Positions 1 through 9,305 of a stretch of 64,000 bases of DNA are shown here, piece by piece; position 1 is the stretch's first letter, and the number at the start of each line of letters is the position of its first letter. The notes below the pieces were generated by a model. That model ran no database searches. It had not been told where the DNA came from and saw only the letters and a program-made list of their open reading frames with translations. The stretch is from Acidobacteriota bacterium (GTDB lineage: Bacteria; Acidobacteriota; Blastocatellia; Pyrinomonadales; Pyrinomonadaceae): positions 1-64,000 of the forward strand of contig JAFAZX010000029.1 in NCBI GenBank assembly GCA_019239425.1, written 5' to 3'. The position numbers and the translations under genes are program-made.

Positions 1-1427
1 GCCTCCTTGTAGGTCGTCATCGGGAGCGCGAAGTCGAAGGTGAGGACGCGGTCGGGGCGGAAGCCCGGGTCGACCGACTGCACCGCGGCGAAGCTGCGCA
101 CCATCAGCCCCGCGCCCGCGAGCAGCACGGCCGTGATGGCTATCTCGGCGACGACGAGCGAAGAGCGCAGGCGGCGCGCGCCCGCGCCCGCGGTCGAGCC
201 CCGCGCGCCGCCCTCCTTGAGCGAGACGGCCACGTCCGCCTTCGAAGCGCTGAGCGCGGGAAGTAATCCGAAGACCACGCCCGTCAGCGTCGACACGCCG
301 AGCGTGAAGGCGAGCACGCGCGCGTCGAGTCCGACCTCTTCGAGGCGGGGAAGGTTGCCGGGACTCAAAGCCACCAACAGCTCGACGCCCCACGCCGCGA
401 GCACGAGGCCGAGCGCGCCGCCCGCGAGCGAGAGCAGCACGCTCTCGGTCAACAGTTGACGCACCACGCGCCAGCGCCCCGCGCCGAGCGCCGTGCGCAC
501 CGCGATCTCCTGCCGCCGCGCCGCCGCCCGCGCCAGGAGCAGGTTCGCGACGTTGGCGCACGCGATGAGCAGGAGCAGCCCGACCATTCCCATCAAGACC
601 CAGAGGGCCTGCCGCACGTTGCCGACGACGCGCTCGTGCAAGGGCTCGACCTTCACCGACCAGCCGGCGTTCGTCGAAGGGTACTGCTCCGCGAGCCGCG
701 CGGCGACGGCTTCTAGTTCGGCGCGCCCCTGCTCGACCGTCGCGCCCGGCTTCAGGCGTGCGAAGACGTTGAGGAAGTCGCTGCGGCGGATGGAGTCGTC
801 GAACCTGAAGGCGATGGGGAACCAGAGGTCTGGGGCCTTGGGGCCGGGCACGGGCGTCTTGAACTCTTTGGGCGCGACGCCGACGATGGTGTGCACGTTG
901 CCGGTGATGGTTATCTGCCGGCCGAGGACTGCGGGGTCGGAGTTATAGCGGCGCTGCCAGAGGGCGTGGCTGATGACGACGACGCGGTTCTTGCCGGCCG
1001 CCTCCTCTTCGGGCAGGAAGCCGCGCCCCAGCGCGGGCCTCACGCCGACCACGTCGAAGAAGTTGGCCGAGGTGGACATCCCCGAGACGCGCTCCGGCTC
1101 GCGGTCGCCCTCGGTGATGGTGCCGCCCGCGTAGCCGAAGGCGGCGACGCCTTCGAAGCTCTGCGTCTGCGTGCGCCAGTCGTTGTAGTTGGGCATCGAG
1201 GCCGGCTCGTCCAGGATGTCCGAGCCCGGGTTAATCTCGCGCACCCAGACGAGCCGCTCCGGCTCGGGGTAAGGCAGGGGGCTTAAGAGCACCGCCTTCA
1301 CGACCGAGAAGATGGCCGTGTTGGCGCCGATCCCCAAGGCCAGCGCCACGACGGCGACCGCCGTGAAGCCCGGGCTCTTCGAGAGAGTCCGGGCCGCGTA
1401 CCGCATGTCCTGAAGCAGTGTTCTCAT
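1..1427 (-). CDS. ADOP-family ABC transporter permease (MacB-like), C-terminus beyond window
   Basis: Reading from the ATG at 1427 leftwards, the frame stays open to the window edge (about 475 residues). It begins MRTLLQDMRYAARTL, followed by a hydrophobic segment ending GANTAIFSVV, the standard opening of acidobacterial duplicated orphan permeases. A periplasmic MacB core follows, then an FtsX-type membrane region with the motif LLIACANVANLLLARAA. GGAGAAGCG precedes the start. It is the last gene of the export operon and a paralogue of the permease at 1590-4031. The second FtsX half must lie outside the window. The substrate is unknown; family members act in export or envelope remodelling rather than import. 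Confidence 0.9.
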   Translation of the reverse strand, partial: MRTLLQDMRYAARTLSKSPGFTAVAVVALALGIGANTAIFSVVKAVLLSPLPYPEPERLVWVREINPGSDILDEPASMPNYNDWRTQTQSFEGVAAFGYAGGTITEGDREPERVSGMSTSANFFDVVGVRPALGRGFLPEEEAAGKNRVVVISHALWQRRYNSDPAVLGRQITITGNVHTIVGVAPKEFKTPVPGPKAPDLWFPIAFRFDDSIRRSDFLNVFARLKPGATVEQGRAELEAVAARLAEQYPSTNAGWSVKVEPLHERVVGNVRQALWVLMGMVGLLLLIACANVANLLLARAAARRQEIAVRTALGAGRWRVVRQLLTESVLLSLAGGALGLVLAAWGVELLVALSPGNLPRLEEVGLDARVLAFTLGVSTLTGVVFGLLPALSASKADVAVSLKEGGARGSTAGAGARRLRSSLVVAEIAITAVLLAGAGLMVRSFAAVQSVDPGFRPDRVLTFDFALPMTTYKE

Positions 1428-1440
1428 CGCTTCTCCTCGC

Positions 1441-1577
1441 TGGGAGCGCGGGCATCCCTGCCCGCTAGCGCGCGCAAGCGCGCTGACTGTCGTGCTCTTT
1501 ACCTCAACGTCGAGACATAACGTCTCTCAGCTTTCGCGCTCTCGCGCTCATGCGGGCAGGGATGCCCGCGCTCCCAG
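1441..1577. repeat. Inverted repeat pair, GGGAGCGCGGGCATCCCTGCCCGC type
   Basis: The arm at 1441-1465 is the reverse complement of the arm at 1553-1577, and each arm contains a smaller internal palindrome (GGGCATCCCTGCCC). The pair fills the gap between the two permease genes. The 90-base interior shows no ORF of note. Confidence 0.8.
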
Positions 1578-1589
1578 CGACAGCCGGCC

Positions 1590-4031
1590 TTATTCATACC
1601 GAAGAGCGACCATCGGGTCGACCTTCGTCGCCCTGCGCGCAGGCAGGTAAGAGGCGAGGAAGGCGACGGCGGCCAGCAGCACGGCGATGCCGGCGTAGGT
1701 CAGAGGGTCTGCGGCCGAGACGTCGTAGAGCAGACTCGCCATCAGGCGCGTGAGCACGAAGGCGCCCGCGAGCCCCAGCGCGAGCCCGACGGCGACGAGT
1801 CCCATCCCCTGCCCCACGACCATCCGCAGCACGTCTCTTCCTTGCGCGCCCAGGGCCATCCGCAGCCCGATCTCGTGCGTCCTCTGCGCCACGGCGTAAG
1901 ACATCACGCCGTAGAGCCCGACGACGGCGAGCGCCAGCGCGAGGGCCGCGAAGACGCCGAAGAGCGTCATCGAGAAGCGCCGCTGCGCGAGCGAGTCGGA
2001 GACCATCTTCTCCATCGTCGTCACCTTGTAGACGGGCAGGTCGGGGTCGACCGAGGCGATGCGGCCGCGCACGGCGGGCGCGAGCTGCGCCGGGTCGCCG
2101 TCCGTGCGGACGACGACGAAGATGTCGGTGTTGTTGGCGCGCTGCGCGTAGGGCACGTAGTACTGCCCGCGCGACTCGCCCTCGAGCCCCTCGTTGCGCA
2201 CGTGCGCGACGACGCCGACCACCTCGCGCCAGCGCGGCTGCTGCGGCCCGCCCTCGAATGTGATGCGCTTACCCAAAGGGTCTTCGTCCGGCCAGTACTT
2301 GCGCGCCAGCGTCTCGTCGATGATGGCGACGCCGGGCGCCTCGGCCGTGTCGCGCGCGTCGAAGTAGCGCCCCTTGATGAGCGAGATGCCCATCGTCTGG
2401 AAGTAGTCTTCCGAGGGCATCCAGCGCGCTCCGTGCGGCGAGCTCTCGTTGGCCGCGACGGTGCGCCCCTCGATGCGGAAGCTGCCCGACTGGTTCCAGC
2501 CGCTCATCGGGAGCGACGTGTTCGTCGCCGCGCCCTTGACGCCGGGCAGCGCGCGCAACTGTTCGAGCAGTTGCCGGTCGAAGGCCGCGCGCCGCGCCTG
2601 GTCGCCGTACTGGTTCGGCGGGAGCGAGACGAGCATCGCCAGCACGCCCCGCGGCTGGAAGCCCGGGTTCACCTGCTGCAGGCGCATGAAGCTGCGGATG
2701 AGGAGGCCCGCGCCGACGAGGAGGATGACGGCGAAGGCCATCTCGGCGACGACGAGCGCGTTGCGTACCCCGCGGCGGACGCCCACGCGGCCGCTGCGCC
2801 CGCCCTCCTTGAGCGTGTCGTGCAGGTTCACGCCCGAGGTCTGGAACGCGGGCGCGAGGCCGAAGACTATTCCCGTCAGCACCGAGACGCCGAGGGTGAA
2901 GAGCAGCACGTTCGAGTCGAGCCCGATCTCGGCCGCGCGCGGGATCTGGTTCTCGTTGAGCCTCAGCAGGAGGTCGACGCCCCACATCGCCAGCAGCAGC
3001 CCGACGGCGCCGCCCGCGACGCTGAGCAGCACGCTCTCGGTCAACAACTGCCGGACGAGGCGCCAGCGGCTCGCGCCCAGGGCCGTGCGCACGGCGATCT
3101 CCCTCTGGCGGACGGCGGCGCGCGCCAGCATCAGGTTGGCGACGTTGGCGCAGGCGATCAGCAGCACGAAGGCGACCGCGCCGAGCAGGACGAGCAGCGC
3201 CGTGCGGATCTGGCCGACGACGAACTCGTCGAAGCGCGTGAGCAGGAGGCCCCAGTTGCTCTCGTCCGCGCCGGGCATGTACTGGCGGCGGAGGTCGGCG
3301 GCGATGGAGTCCAGCTCGGCCTGCGCCTGCTCCGCCTTCACGCCCGGCCTGAGCCGCGCGACGACGCCGAGGTTCTCGCTCGTCAGGCCCGTGTTCGGGT
3401 CGAGCTGCTGCGGCGTGAAGGTGAGCGGCCCGTAGATGTCGGACGCCTGCCCCGTCCACTCGCGCCCGAACTGGAAGCCGGGCGGCATGACGCCGACGAC
3501 CGTGTAGGGCTCGCCGTTGAGCATGACGCTCTTGCCGACGACCGCCACGCCGCCGAAGCGGCGCCGCCAGAAGGCGTCGCTGAGGACGACCGACTTGTTA
3601 GCGCCGGCCTGCCCCTCCTCGGGCGTGAAGGTGCGCCCCTGCGCCGCCTCCACGCCGAGCGTCTGGAACATGTTCGGCGTGACGGCGATGCCCTGCAGCC
3701 GCTCGGGCTCGCCCTCGCCCGTGAGGTTGACGGCCCAGCCCGTGCCGGCCGCGATGTTCGAGAAGGACTTCGCGTTGTCGCGGTAGTAGCCGTAGCCGGC
3801 GGCCGAGACCGCCGCCTTGAGGTCTATCTTCGGGTAGTTGTGGTTGATGAGGACGAGCTGCCCGGGGTCTTTGTAGTTGAGCGGCTTGAGGAGCACCGCG
3901 TTGACGACCGAGAAGATGGCCGTGTTGGCGCCCACGCCCAGGGCGAGCGCGATGACGGCGACGGCCGTGAACCCCGGGCTCTTCAACAGCACGCGCGCCG
4001 CGTACTGCACGTCCTTCCAAAGGGTTCTCAT
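1590..4031 (-). CDS. ADOP-family ABC transporter permease (MacB-like), complete
   Basis: 813 residues with the full ADOP layout: N-terminal membrane segment (about 19-42), MacB-type periplasmic core, first FtsX membrane block near 280-400 (motif LLIACANVANLMLARAA), a second periplasmic core, and a C-terminal FtsX block near 690-805 (motif RTHEIGLRMALGAQ). The N-terminus is closely similar to that of the neighbouring permease, so the two are a tandem duplication. It lies downstream of the ATPase at 4196 and the membrane fusion protein at 5074 on the same strand, which suggests one tripartite efflux or secretion machine. The cargo cannot be read from sequence. Confidence 0.93.
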   Translation of the reverse strand: MRTLWKDVQYAARVLLKSPGFTAVAVIALALGVGANTAIFSVVNAVLLKPLNYKDPGQLVLINHNYPKIDLKAAVSAAGYGYYRDNAKSFSNIAAGTGWAVNLTGEGEPERLQGIAVTPNMFQTLGVEAAQGRTFTPEEGQAGANKSVVLSDAFWRRRFGGVAVVGKSVMLNGEPYTVVGVMPPGFQFGREWTGQASDIYGPLTFTPQQLDPNTGLTSENLGVVARLRPGVKAEQAQAELDSIAADLRRQYMPGADESNWGLLLTRFDEFVVGQIRTALLVLLGAVAFVLLIACANVANLMLARAAVRQREIAVRTALGASRWRLVRQLLTESVLLSVAGGAVGLLLAMWGVDLLLRLNENQIPRAAEIGLDSNVLLFTLGVSVLTGIVFGLAPAFQTSGVNLHDTLKEGGRSGRVGVRRGVRNALVVAEMAFAVILLVGAGLLIRSFMRLQQVNPGFQPRGVLAMLVSLPPNQYGDQARRAAFDRQLLEQLRALPGVKGAATNTSLPMSGWNQSGSFRIEGRTVAANESSPHGARWMPSEDYFQTMGISLIKGRYFDARDTAEAPGVAIIDETLARKYWPDEDPLGKRITFEGGPQQPRWREVVGVVAHVRNEGLEGESRGQYYVPYAQRANNTDIFVVVRTDGDPAQLAPAVRGRIASVDPDLPVYKVTTMEKMVSDSLAQRRFSMTLFGVFAALALALAVVGLYGVMSYAVAQRTHEIGLRMALGAQGRDVLRMVVGQGMGLVAVGLALGLAGAFVLTRLMASLLYDVSAADPLTYAGIAVLLAAVAFLASYLPARRATKVDPMVALRYE

Positions 4032-4045
4032 AACACCTCCGGTGT

Positions 4046-4195
4046 AGCGTTCAGCGTTCGGCTTTCAGCGGTCAGCCGAACGCGGTCACGCGAGGGGGGA
4101 ATTTGACAATGCCGCGGCTTACCTCCGCGCGTCCGGAGGCTGAGTGCCGAACTCTGACGGCTAACGGATTGGCTGAATGCTGAACGCCGAACGCT
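4046..4195. repeat. Paired repeat, TGAACGC heptamer family
   Basis: The left arm (4046-4076) reads AGCGTTCAGCGTTCGGC and onward. The right arm (to 4195) ends GCTGAACGCCGAACGCT. The arms are complementary with some drift and are built from near-repeats of TGAACGC. The pair fills the gap between the ATPase stop and the permease start. Confidence 0.75.
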
Positions 4196-4933
<738 letters not shown>

Positions 4934-4953
4934 CAGTCGTTGTTCCTTTCGTA

Positions 4954-5069
4954 GACCGTTAACCGTAAACCGTGACAAGTAGGGGAACCGTCGAACTCGT
5001 TAACCGTAAAGCGCGACAGGCGGAAAGCGTTTCTCGCCCGTCGCGGTTTACGGCTAACGGCTTACGGCC
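4954..5069. repeat. Paired repeat, AACCGTA heptamer family
   Basis: Left copies are at 4954-4977 (TTAACCGTAAACCGTG) and 4998-5017. The complementary right arm is at 5040-5069 (GCGGTTTACGGCTAACGG). The repeat sits between the fusion-protein stop codon and the ATPase start. Confidence 0.75.
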
Positions 5070-5073
5070 TTCT

Positions 5074-6462
5074 TCAATCGAGTCTTAACCTGTCGACGCC
5101 GTCCCACTGCGAGGTGTCGGAGAGGATGACCGTGTCGCCCTGGCGCAGGCCGTCCAGGACTTCGACGTTGTTGACGGAGGTGCGGCCGAGCTTGACCTGC
5201 ACGCGCTCGGCCTCGCGCCCGTCGGGCGTGACCTTGAAGAGCGAGACGGTCGCCTGGCCGCCGCCGCCCGTCGCCGGCCTGCCGACGTAGAGTACGTCGT
5301 CGAGCCTCTCAAGTTCGATGGTTCCGTCCACGCTCAAGTCCACGCGCGCGCCCTGCGGCATCGGCCCTTCGAGCCTCACGTCCACGGTGAAGGTGCCGTT
5401 GCGCGCGGCCGGGTCGATGCGCGAGACGCGCCCGTTGACGGTGCCGCCGCCGCGCGTGTCGATGACGGCGGGCTGGTTGAGCGCGATGTCTTTGATCTGC
5501 GTCTCGGGAATCTGGAGCGCGGCCTTGAGGCTCGTCGGGTCTGCGACGCGCGCGATGTTCGTGCCCGGCGTGATCTGCTGGCCGACCTCGACCGTGACCT
5601 CCTGGAGCACGCCCGCCGTGCCGGCCCGCACCTGGAGCGAGGCGACCTGCTCCTGGTTGAGCCGGAGCTGCGCGCGGAGCTGTTCGATGCGCGCCTGCTG
5701 CGCGGCGAGCTGCGCCGCGACCTGCGACTTGCTCTGCTCGATGCGCTGCTTCTCGACCTGGACGCGGTTGGCGAGCTGCTCGACCTTCACGCGCGAGACG
5801 CGCAGCGTGAGCTGGGCCACGAGCCCTTCCTTCGCCAGCTCCTCGTCGGCGTCGAGCTGAATCTTGGCCTGCTGGTAGTCGGACTGCACCGACGCGATGG
5901 TCGCCTGCTGCGTCATGCGGTCGCTCTCCAGGCGCGACTTGAGGTTGTTCATGTCGGCCTCGGCCGACTTGATCTGGTAGGCGACGTCGACCGCGGCCTG
6001 CTGCAGCGTGGGGTTGGAGAGGGTGACGAGCACCGTGCCGGGCTCGACCGTCTCGCCGGGCTTGACGAACTTCTGCTCGACGAGCCCCTGGACGGGGGCC
6101 GCGATCTGTCGAATCTCCTCGGGGATGAGCGTCCCCAGGCCGCGCACGTTGCGGAGCATCTGCCCGCGCTTGACCGAGTCGGTGAGGACGGTCGAGCGCG
6201 AGACGCTCGGCGCGGCCTTCGGCAGGCGCGAAAGCCCGTAGGTGATGAGGCCGACGGCGCACACGGCCAGCGCCGCGTAGACGGCCATCTTCACGCGTCG
6301 CCGGTTCTTCCGCTGGGGCCGCTTCACGTCCATCGTGGAGCGCGGGGCGTCGAAACCGGAGCGCTTTACATCCGTGGCGGGGCGCGGCACGTCCGTGGAG
6401 GGCCGGGGCACGTCCGTCGAGGGGCGTTTTACATCCATATCGATTCGCTTTATATCTCGCAT
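5074..6462 (-). CDS. HlyD/MacA-type membrane fusion protein with heptapeptide-repeat N-terminus
   Basis: 462 residues. A cytoplasmic N-terminal tail of seven degenerate 7-residue units (residues 3-51, unit D-V-x-R-P-x-T) is followed by a basic stretch and one membrane helix (about 58-78). Then come a lipoyl-like half, a long Gln/Glu-rich coiled coil (about 150-270), the second lipoyl half (motif VRAGTAGVLQEV) and a beta-barrel domain. It is the periplasmic adaptor of the transporter whose ATPase and permeases follow on the same strand, and is probably the first gene of the operon. The repeat tail is unusual for the family, which normally has a short basic N-terminus. Confidence 0.9.
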   Translation of the reverse strand: MRDIKRIDMDVKRPSTDVPRPSTDVPRPATDVKRSGFDAPRSTMDVKRPQRKNRRRVKMAVYAALAVCAVGLITYGLSRLPKAAPSVSRSTVLTDSVKRGQMLRNVRGLGTLIPEEIRQIAAPVQGLVEQKFVKPGETVEPGTVLVTLSNPTLQQAAVDVAYQIKSAEADMNNLKSRLESDRMTQQATIASVQSDYQQAKIQLDADEELAKEGLVAQLTLRVSRVKVEQLANRVQVEKQRIEQSKSQVAAQLAAQQARIEQLRAQLRLNQEQVASLQVRAGTAGVLQEVTVEVGQQITPGTNIARVADPTSLKAALQIPETQIKDIALNQPAVIDTRGGGTVNGRVSRIDPAARNGTFTVDVRLEGPMPQGARVDLSVDGTIELERLDDVLYVGRPATGGGGQATVSLFKVTPDGREAERVQVKLGRTSVNNVEVLDGLRQGDTVILSDTSQWDGVDRLRLD

Positions 6463-6628
6463 AGGGTCTCGCTACAACCGCAGAAACACTTCCACTCGCG
6501 ACGCCCCTCAACAACCCCCGTACCACTCCGCCCTCGCCACTTTTTCCAGCCTTTTCGCCCACACACGCCCGCGCACACGCCCGCCCACTGTTCGTTTCCG
6601 CAAACCAAAATCCCAAAATCGAAAAACC

Positions 6629-6660
6629 TTTAGACTCCCTCACCACTCCGGCCATATAAT
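6629..6660 (+). promoter_or_regulatory. Probable promoter of the Uma2 gene
   Basis: A perfect TATAAT lies at 6655-6660, with a loose TTTAGA at 6629-6634 (spacer 20, long for sigma-70). The A/T-rich stretch 6601-6632 stands out from the G+C-rich surroundings. A Shine-Dalgarno GAAGGAG follows and ATG is at 6681. The -10 is convincing; the -35 is not. Confidence 0.5.
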
Positions 6661-6680
6661 CGGGCCGAAGGAGCAGAGGT

Positions 6681-7228
6681 ATGAGCATCAAGGTCACCGC
6701 CACGGTCGAGGACTTGTACCGGGAGTCTGGGAAGGCTGAGATCGTCGCGGGGAAACTGGTCAGGATGCCGCCCACAGGTGATGAGCCCGGTTACGCGGGC
6801 GACGAGATATTCGTCTCGCTGCGCCAGTACTCGCGCCGGACGGGCGCGGGGCGCGCGGTCGGCGACAACAAGGGCTTCCGCGTGCGCCTGAGACGTTCAG
6901 CCCCGACGCGGCCTTCTACACGGGGCCGCCCTCGGGCATGAAGTTCTTCGAGGGCGCGCCCGTCTTCGCCGCCGAGGTGCGGAGCGAGGGCGACTACGGC
7001 CCGAAGGCGGAGGCGGCTTTGGCGCGGAAGCGTGCCGACTACTTCGCCGCGGGCACGCTCGTCGTCTGGGACGTCGACCTCTTGAGCGACGAAGTGGTGA
7101 AGGTCTACCGCGCCGCAGAACCCGAGCACCCGACCGCCTACCGGCGCGGCGACACGGCCGAAGCAGAGCCGGCCGTCCCCGGCTGGCGGATGGCCGTCGA
7201 AGACCTCTTCCCGCCACACCGCCCCTGA
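6681..7228 (+). pseudogene. Uma2-family putative endonuclease, broken by a one-base frameshift
   Basis: The first frame (from the ATG at 6681) gives the Uma2 N-terminus up to NKGFRVRL. At about 6888-6889 the coding signal moves to the frame that reads ETFSPDAAFYTGPPSG and then AAEVRSEGDYG, KRADYFAAG and VVWDVDL, all typical Uma2 (DUF820) blocks. Restoring one base would give a protein of about 183 residues, the usual length. GAAGGAG precedes the start. Either this is a real inactivating deletion or a sequencing error in a G+C-rich run; the downstream half looks undegraded, so the change is recent or artefactual. Uma2 proteins have a PD-(D/E)XK-like fold; their biological role is unclear. Confidence 0.85.
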
Positions 7229-7287
7229 CAAATCTTTTCGTCCGGCGTCAGCGAAGTCTGTCTGTCTCGCGCTTAACGGAAACGAAG

Positions 7288-7833
7288 ATGGGTCATCTGA
7301 AAACTCGCGGGTGGACTCCGGCTTCTTCGAAAGGAGAGGTCGAAGGGGTCTGGAAGGGGGCCGTCGGGCGACAGTTCGGCGCCGCTCTGGAGATGCTTGA
7401 GAACGCCGTGCGCGCGTGCCCCGATAAACTCTGGGGCGACCGCGGGCGGCGGCCCGAGTTCTGGTACGTCGTCTACCACACGCTCTTCTACCTCGACCTC
7501 TACCTCCACGGCTCGACCGAAGGCTTCGCGCCGCCCGAGCCGTTCACGCTCGACGAACTCGACCCGGCGGGCCGCCTCCCGGAGCGCGTCTACACGAAGG
7601 ACGAGCTGCTCGCATACCTCCTCCGCTGCCGGGAGAAGTGCCGCGCGGTCGTCGCGGCACTGACCGACGAGACGGCGCGCGCGCGGCGCGTCTTCGAGTG
7701 GGTCGAGCTGGACGCGTGCGAGCTGCTCCTTTACAACCTGCGCCACGTGCAGCACCACGCCGCGCAGTTGAACCTCCTGCTGCGGCAGGAGACCGACGAC
7801 GCCCCGCGCTGGGTCGCGTCGGCGATGGACTGA
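7288..7833 (+). CDS. DinB-family protein
   Basis: 181 residues forming the four-helix DinB/YfiT-like fold. Candidate metal-binding histidines are in YHTLFYLDLYLHG (near residue 70) and in the C-terminal motif RHVQHHAAQLN. Such proteins are often metal-dependent thiol transferases or stress proteins, but the substrate cannot be assigned. It lies 60 bases downstream of the Uma2 gene on the same strand. The ribosome site is weak (CGGAAACGAAG before ATG). Confidence 0.85.
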   Translation: MGHLKTRGWTPASSKGEVEGVWKGAVGRQFGAALEMLENAVRACPDKLWGDRGRRPEFWYVVYHTLFYLDLYLHGSTEGFAPPEPFTLDELDPAGRLPERVYTKDELLAYLLRCREKCRAVVAALTDETARARRVFEWVELDACELLLYNLRHVQHHAAQLNLLLRQETDDAPRWVASAMD

Positions 7834-7868
7834 AGAGCATTAACGAATGACAAGGGGGAATCGAACAG

Positions 7869-8540
7869 ATGAGCAGAAAGAGCGAGGGCGCTGAGGCATG
7901 CCGGCGGAAGTTCTTGCGTTACTTCCCCGGGGGGTTCGGGGACAAGACTTACCTCGACTGGGAGCGCGATTACAAGTGGGAGGCGCACGAGCGTTGGGAG
8001 GAGGCGCTCGGGCGCGCGGAGTTCCGGCGGCTCCTGCGCGCGGGCGAGTTCGCGGAGGTCGCGGCCCGCGCCGTGCGCGTCGAGCAGCGGACGCGCCACA
8101 GCATGATCTTCTCGTTCGAGAAGATGGCGCTGCGCGACGCCGTCAAGTCCGAGGCCGGCGCGCGCGCCTTCGCCGAAGGACTCTACGAGCTTCTGCACGG
8201 CGGAGGCAGTCTTGAGCGGCGCTTCAACAGTTGGGTAGAGGCGGTGGCCGCGCTCCCGCGCAGGCAGACGCGCGTGCTCACCTGGCCGATGGTCACGGTC
8301 TGGGGCTTCCTCGCGCAGCCCTTAACGCACATCTTCCTCAAGCCGACGGTCACGCGCGCGGCCGCCGCGAAGTACGGCTTCGACTTCGAGTACAAGTCCC
8401 GCCCCAACTGGGAGACCTACGCGAGCCTCCTTCAGTTGGCCGAGACAATTCGGCGCGACCAGAGCGCCCTCGGGCCGCGCGACATGATCGACGTGCAGTC
8501 TTTCCTCTGGGTGCAGGGGTCGGACGAGTACCCGGACTGA
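7869..8540 (+). CDS. Conserved protein of unknown function
   Basis: 223 residues, soluble, rich in Trp, Tyr and charged residues. The N-terminal block RYFPGGFGDKTYLDWERDYK looks like a conserved signature, followed by helical sequence, a proline-bearing hydrophobic stretch near 145-165, and the C-terminal block GPRDMIDVQSFLWVQGSDEY. I do not recognise a named domain. The ATG at 7869 has GGGGGA 9-10 bases upstream. It follows the DinB gene by 35 bases and may be co-transcribed with it. Confidence 0.75.
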   Translation: MSRKSEGAEACRRKFLRYFPGGFGDKTYLDWERDYKWEAHERWEEALGRAEFRRLLRAGEFAEVAARAVRVEQRTRHSMIFSFEKMALRDAVKSEAGARAFAEGLYELLHGGGSLERRFNSWVEAVAALPRRQTRVLTWPMVTVWGFLAQPLTHIFLKPTVTRAAAAKYGFDFEYKSRPNWETYASLLQLAETIRRDQSALGPRDMIDVQSFLWVQGSDEYPD

Positions 8541-8635
8541 GGGCGCGTCGTAAAAACTCTTGTGCGGCGCGGCGGAAAGTGATTCAATGCGCGCCGTTCC
8601 AACAGCCTCGACGCCCCCGGAGGAACTTGACGAAG

Positions 8636-9100
8636 ATGAGGCTCCGCAGCTTGTGGGTGGTCAGGGCGCTCCTGGCCTGTCTCGCTCTGTCGTGTCTCGC
8701 GGCCCACGCGGCCTCGACGCTCTCGGCGCCGCGGGCGCTGCCCAACCCCGTCCTCTACCTGAAAATCCTCGAGTACTACCAGGCCGGCGGCAAGAACTTC
8801 GTGCGCTACAGCTTCGGGGTCATGAACTCTACGGACTACCCGAACGAGATGTTCGCCGCCGCGCCCAACCTCCCGCCCTGCGGGAAGAACGCGAAGTCCG
8901 CGCGCACCTGGGTGGACATCTACGACCAGCAGGGCAAGCGCCTCAACGGCTTCTGCGCCCTCTCGAAGCCCGACGACCTCAACTCCATCTGGTTCGCGTT
9001 GGAGGAGGGCGTCGTCCCGCCCAGCTACGTCTACGTCGAGCTGAACGACCGCGCCACCAACACCAAGTACAAGTCGAACCTCGCCGACACGACGCCGTGA
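8636..9100 (+). CDS. Small secreted protein, unknown function
   Basis: 154 residues from the ATG at 8636, preceded by GGAGGA. The N-terminus is a signal peptide (basic MRLRSLW, a hydrophobic core, cleavage after AAHA near residue 25). The mature part is a single domain with the blocks KNFVRYSFGVMNSTDYP and ARTWVDIYDQQGKRLNGFC and two well-placed cysteines. It resembles small beta-sandwich secreted proteins but no family is recognised. An upstream in-frame extension is open but lacks a ribosome site. Confidence 0.8.
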   Translation: MRLRSLWVVRALLACLALSCLAAHAASTLSAPRALPNPVLYLKILEYYQAGGKNFVRYSFGVMNSTDYPNEMFAAAPNLPPCGKNAKSARTWVDIYDQQGKRLNGFCALSKPDDLNSIWFALEEGVVPPSYVYVELNDRATNTKYKSNLADTTP

Positions 9101-9101
9101 A

Positions 9102-9124
9102 GGGAGTAGGCAGTAGGCAGTAGG
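9102..9124. repeat. Single arm of the GTAGGCA heptamer repeat
   Basis: Three consecutive GTAGGCA-type units begin two bases after the stop codon of the secreted protein. No complementary arm is found nearby, unlike most other copies in the window. Confidence 0.7.
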
Positions 9125-9183
9125 AAAACAAACATCCCACGCTGCCAACCTCGCTTCGCACAACCCTTGAAGGAGGCTGAGAC

Positions 9184-9243
9184 ATGAAAGTCAAAACACG
9201 CATCAAGGCCGGGCCTGAGATGGTGGTAGAAGGCGCAAACTAA
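9184..9243 (+). CDS. 19-residue peptide ORF with strong ribosome site
   Basis: The ORF MKVKTRIKAGPEMVVEGAN ends in TAA at 9241-9243. An ideal Shine-Dalgarno, AAGGAGG (9170-9176), lies seven bases before the ATG, stronger than that of most long genes here. A large hairpin begins 15 bases after the stop. The peptide is basic at the N-terminus with an Ala-Gly pair in the middle, which could suit a short leader or precursor, but no modification gene is adjacent. Expression is inferred only from the ribosome site and the terminator. Confidence 0.5.
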   Translation: MKVKTRIKAGPEMVVEGAN

Positions 9244-9258
9244 AACCCTTTCTTTCGG

Positions 9259-9305
9259 AAGGGTGAAGGCGGAAGGGAGAGACTCTCTCTTCCGCCTTCA
9301 CCCTT
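9259..9305. terminator. Bidirectional hairpin between convergent genes
   Basis: A perfect 16-base stem pairs 9259-9274 with 9290-9305 (AAGGGTGAAGGCGGAA with its complement) and extends imperfectly into a GGGAGAGA/CTCTCTC inner stem. It lies between the peptide ORF and the aldolase stop codon, which overlaps its last base. It belongs to the GGATGAA-type repeat family. Confidence 0.7.

Noticed and set aside
1842..4106. Long antisense ORF opposite the ADOP permease, and similar long shadows at 9689-12067 and 39125-41353
   Set aside because: They lie opposite strongly supported genes and have Arg/Asp/Val/His-rich composition typical of antisense frames in high-G+C DNA.
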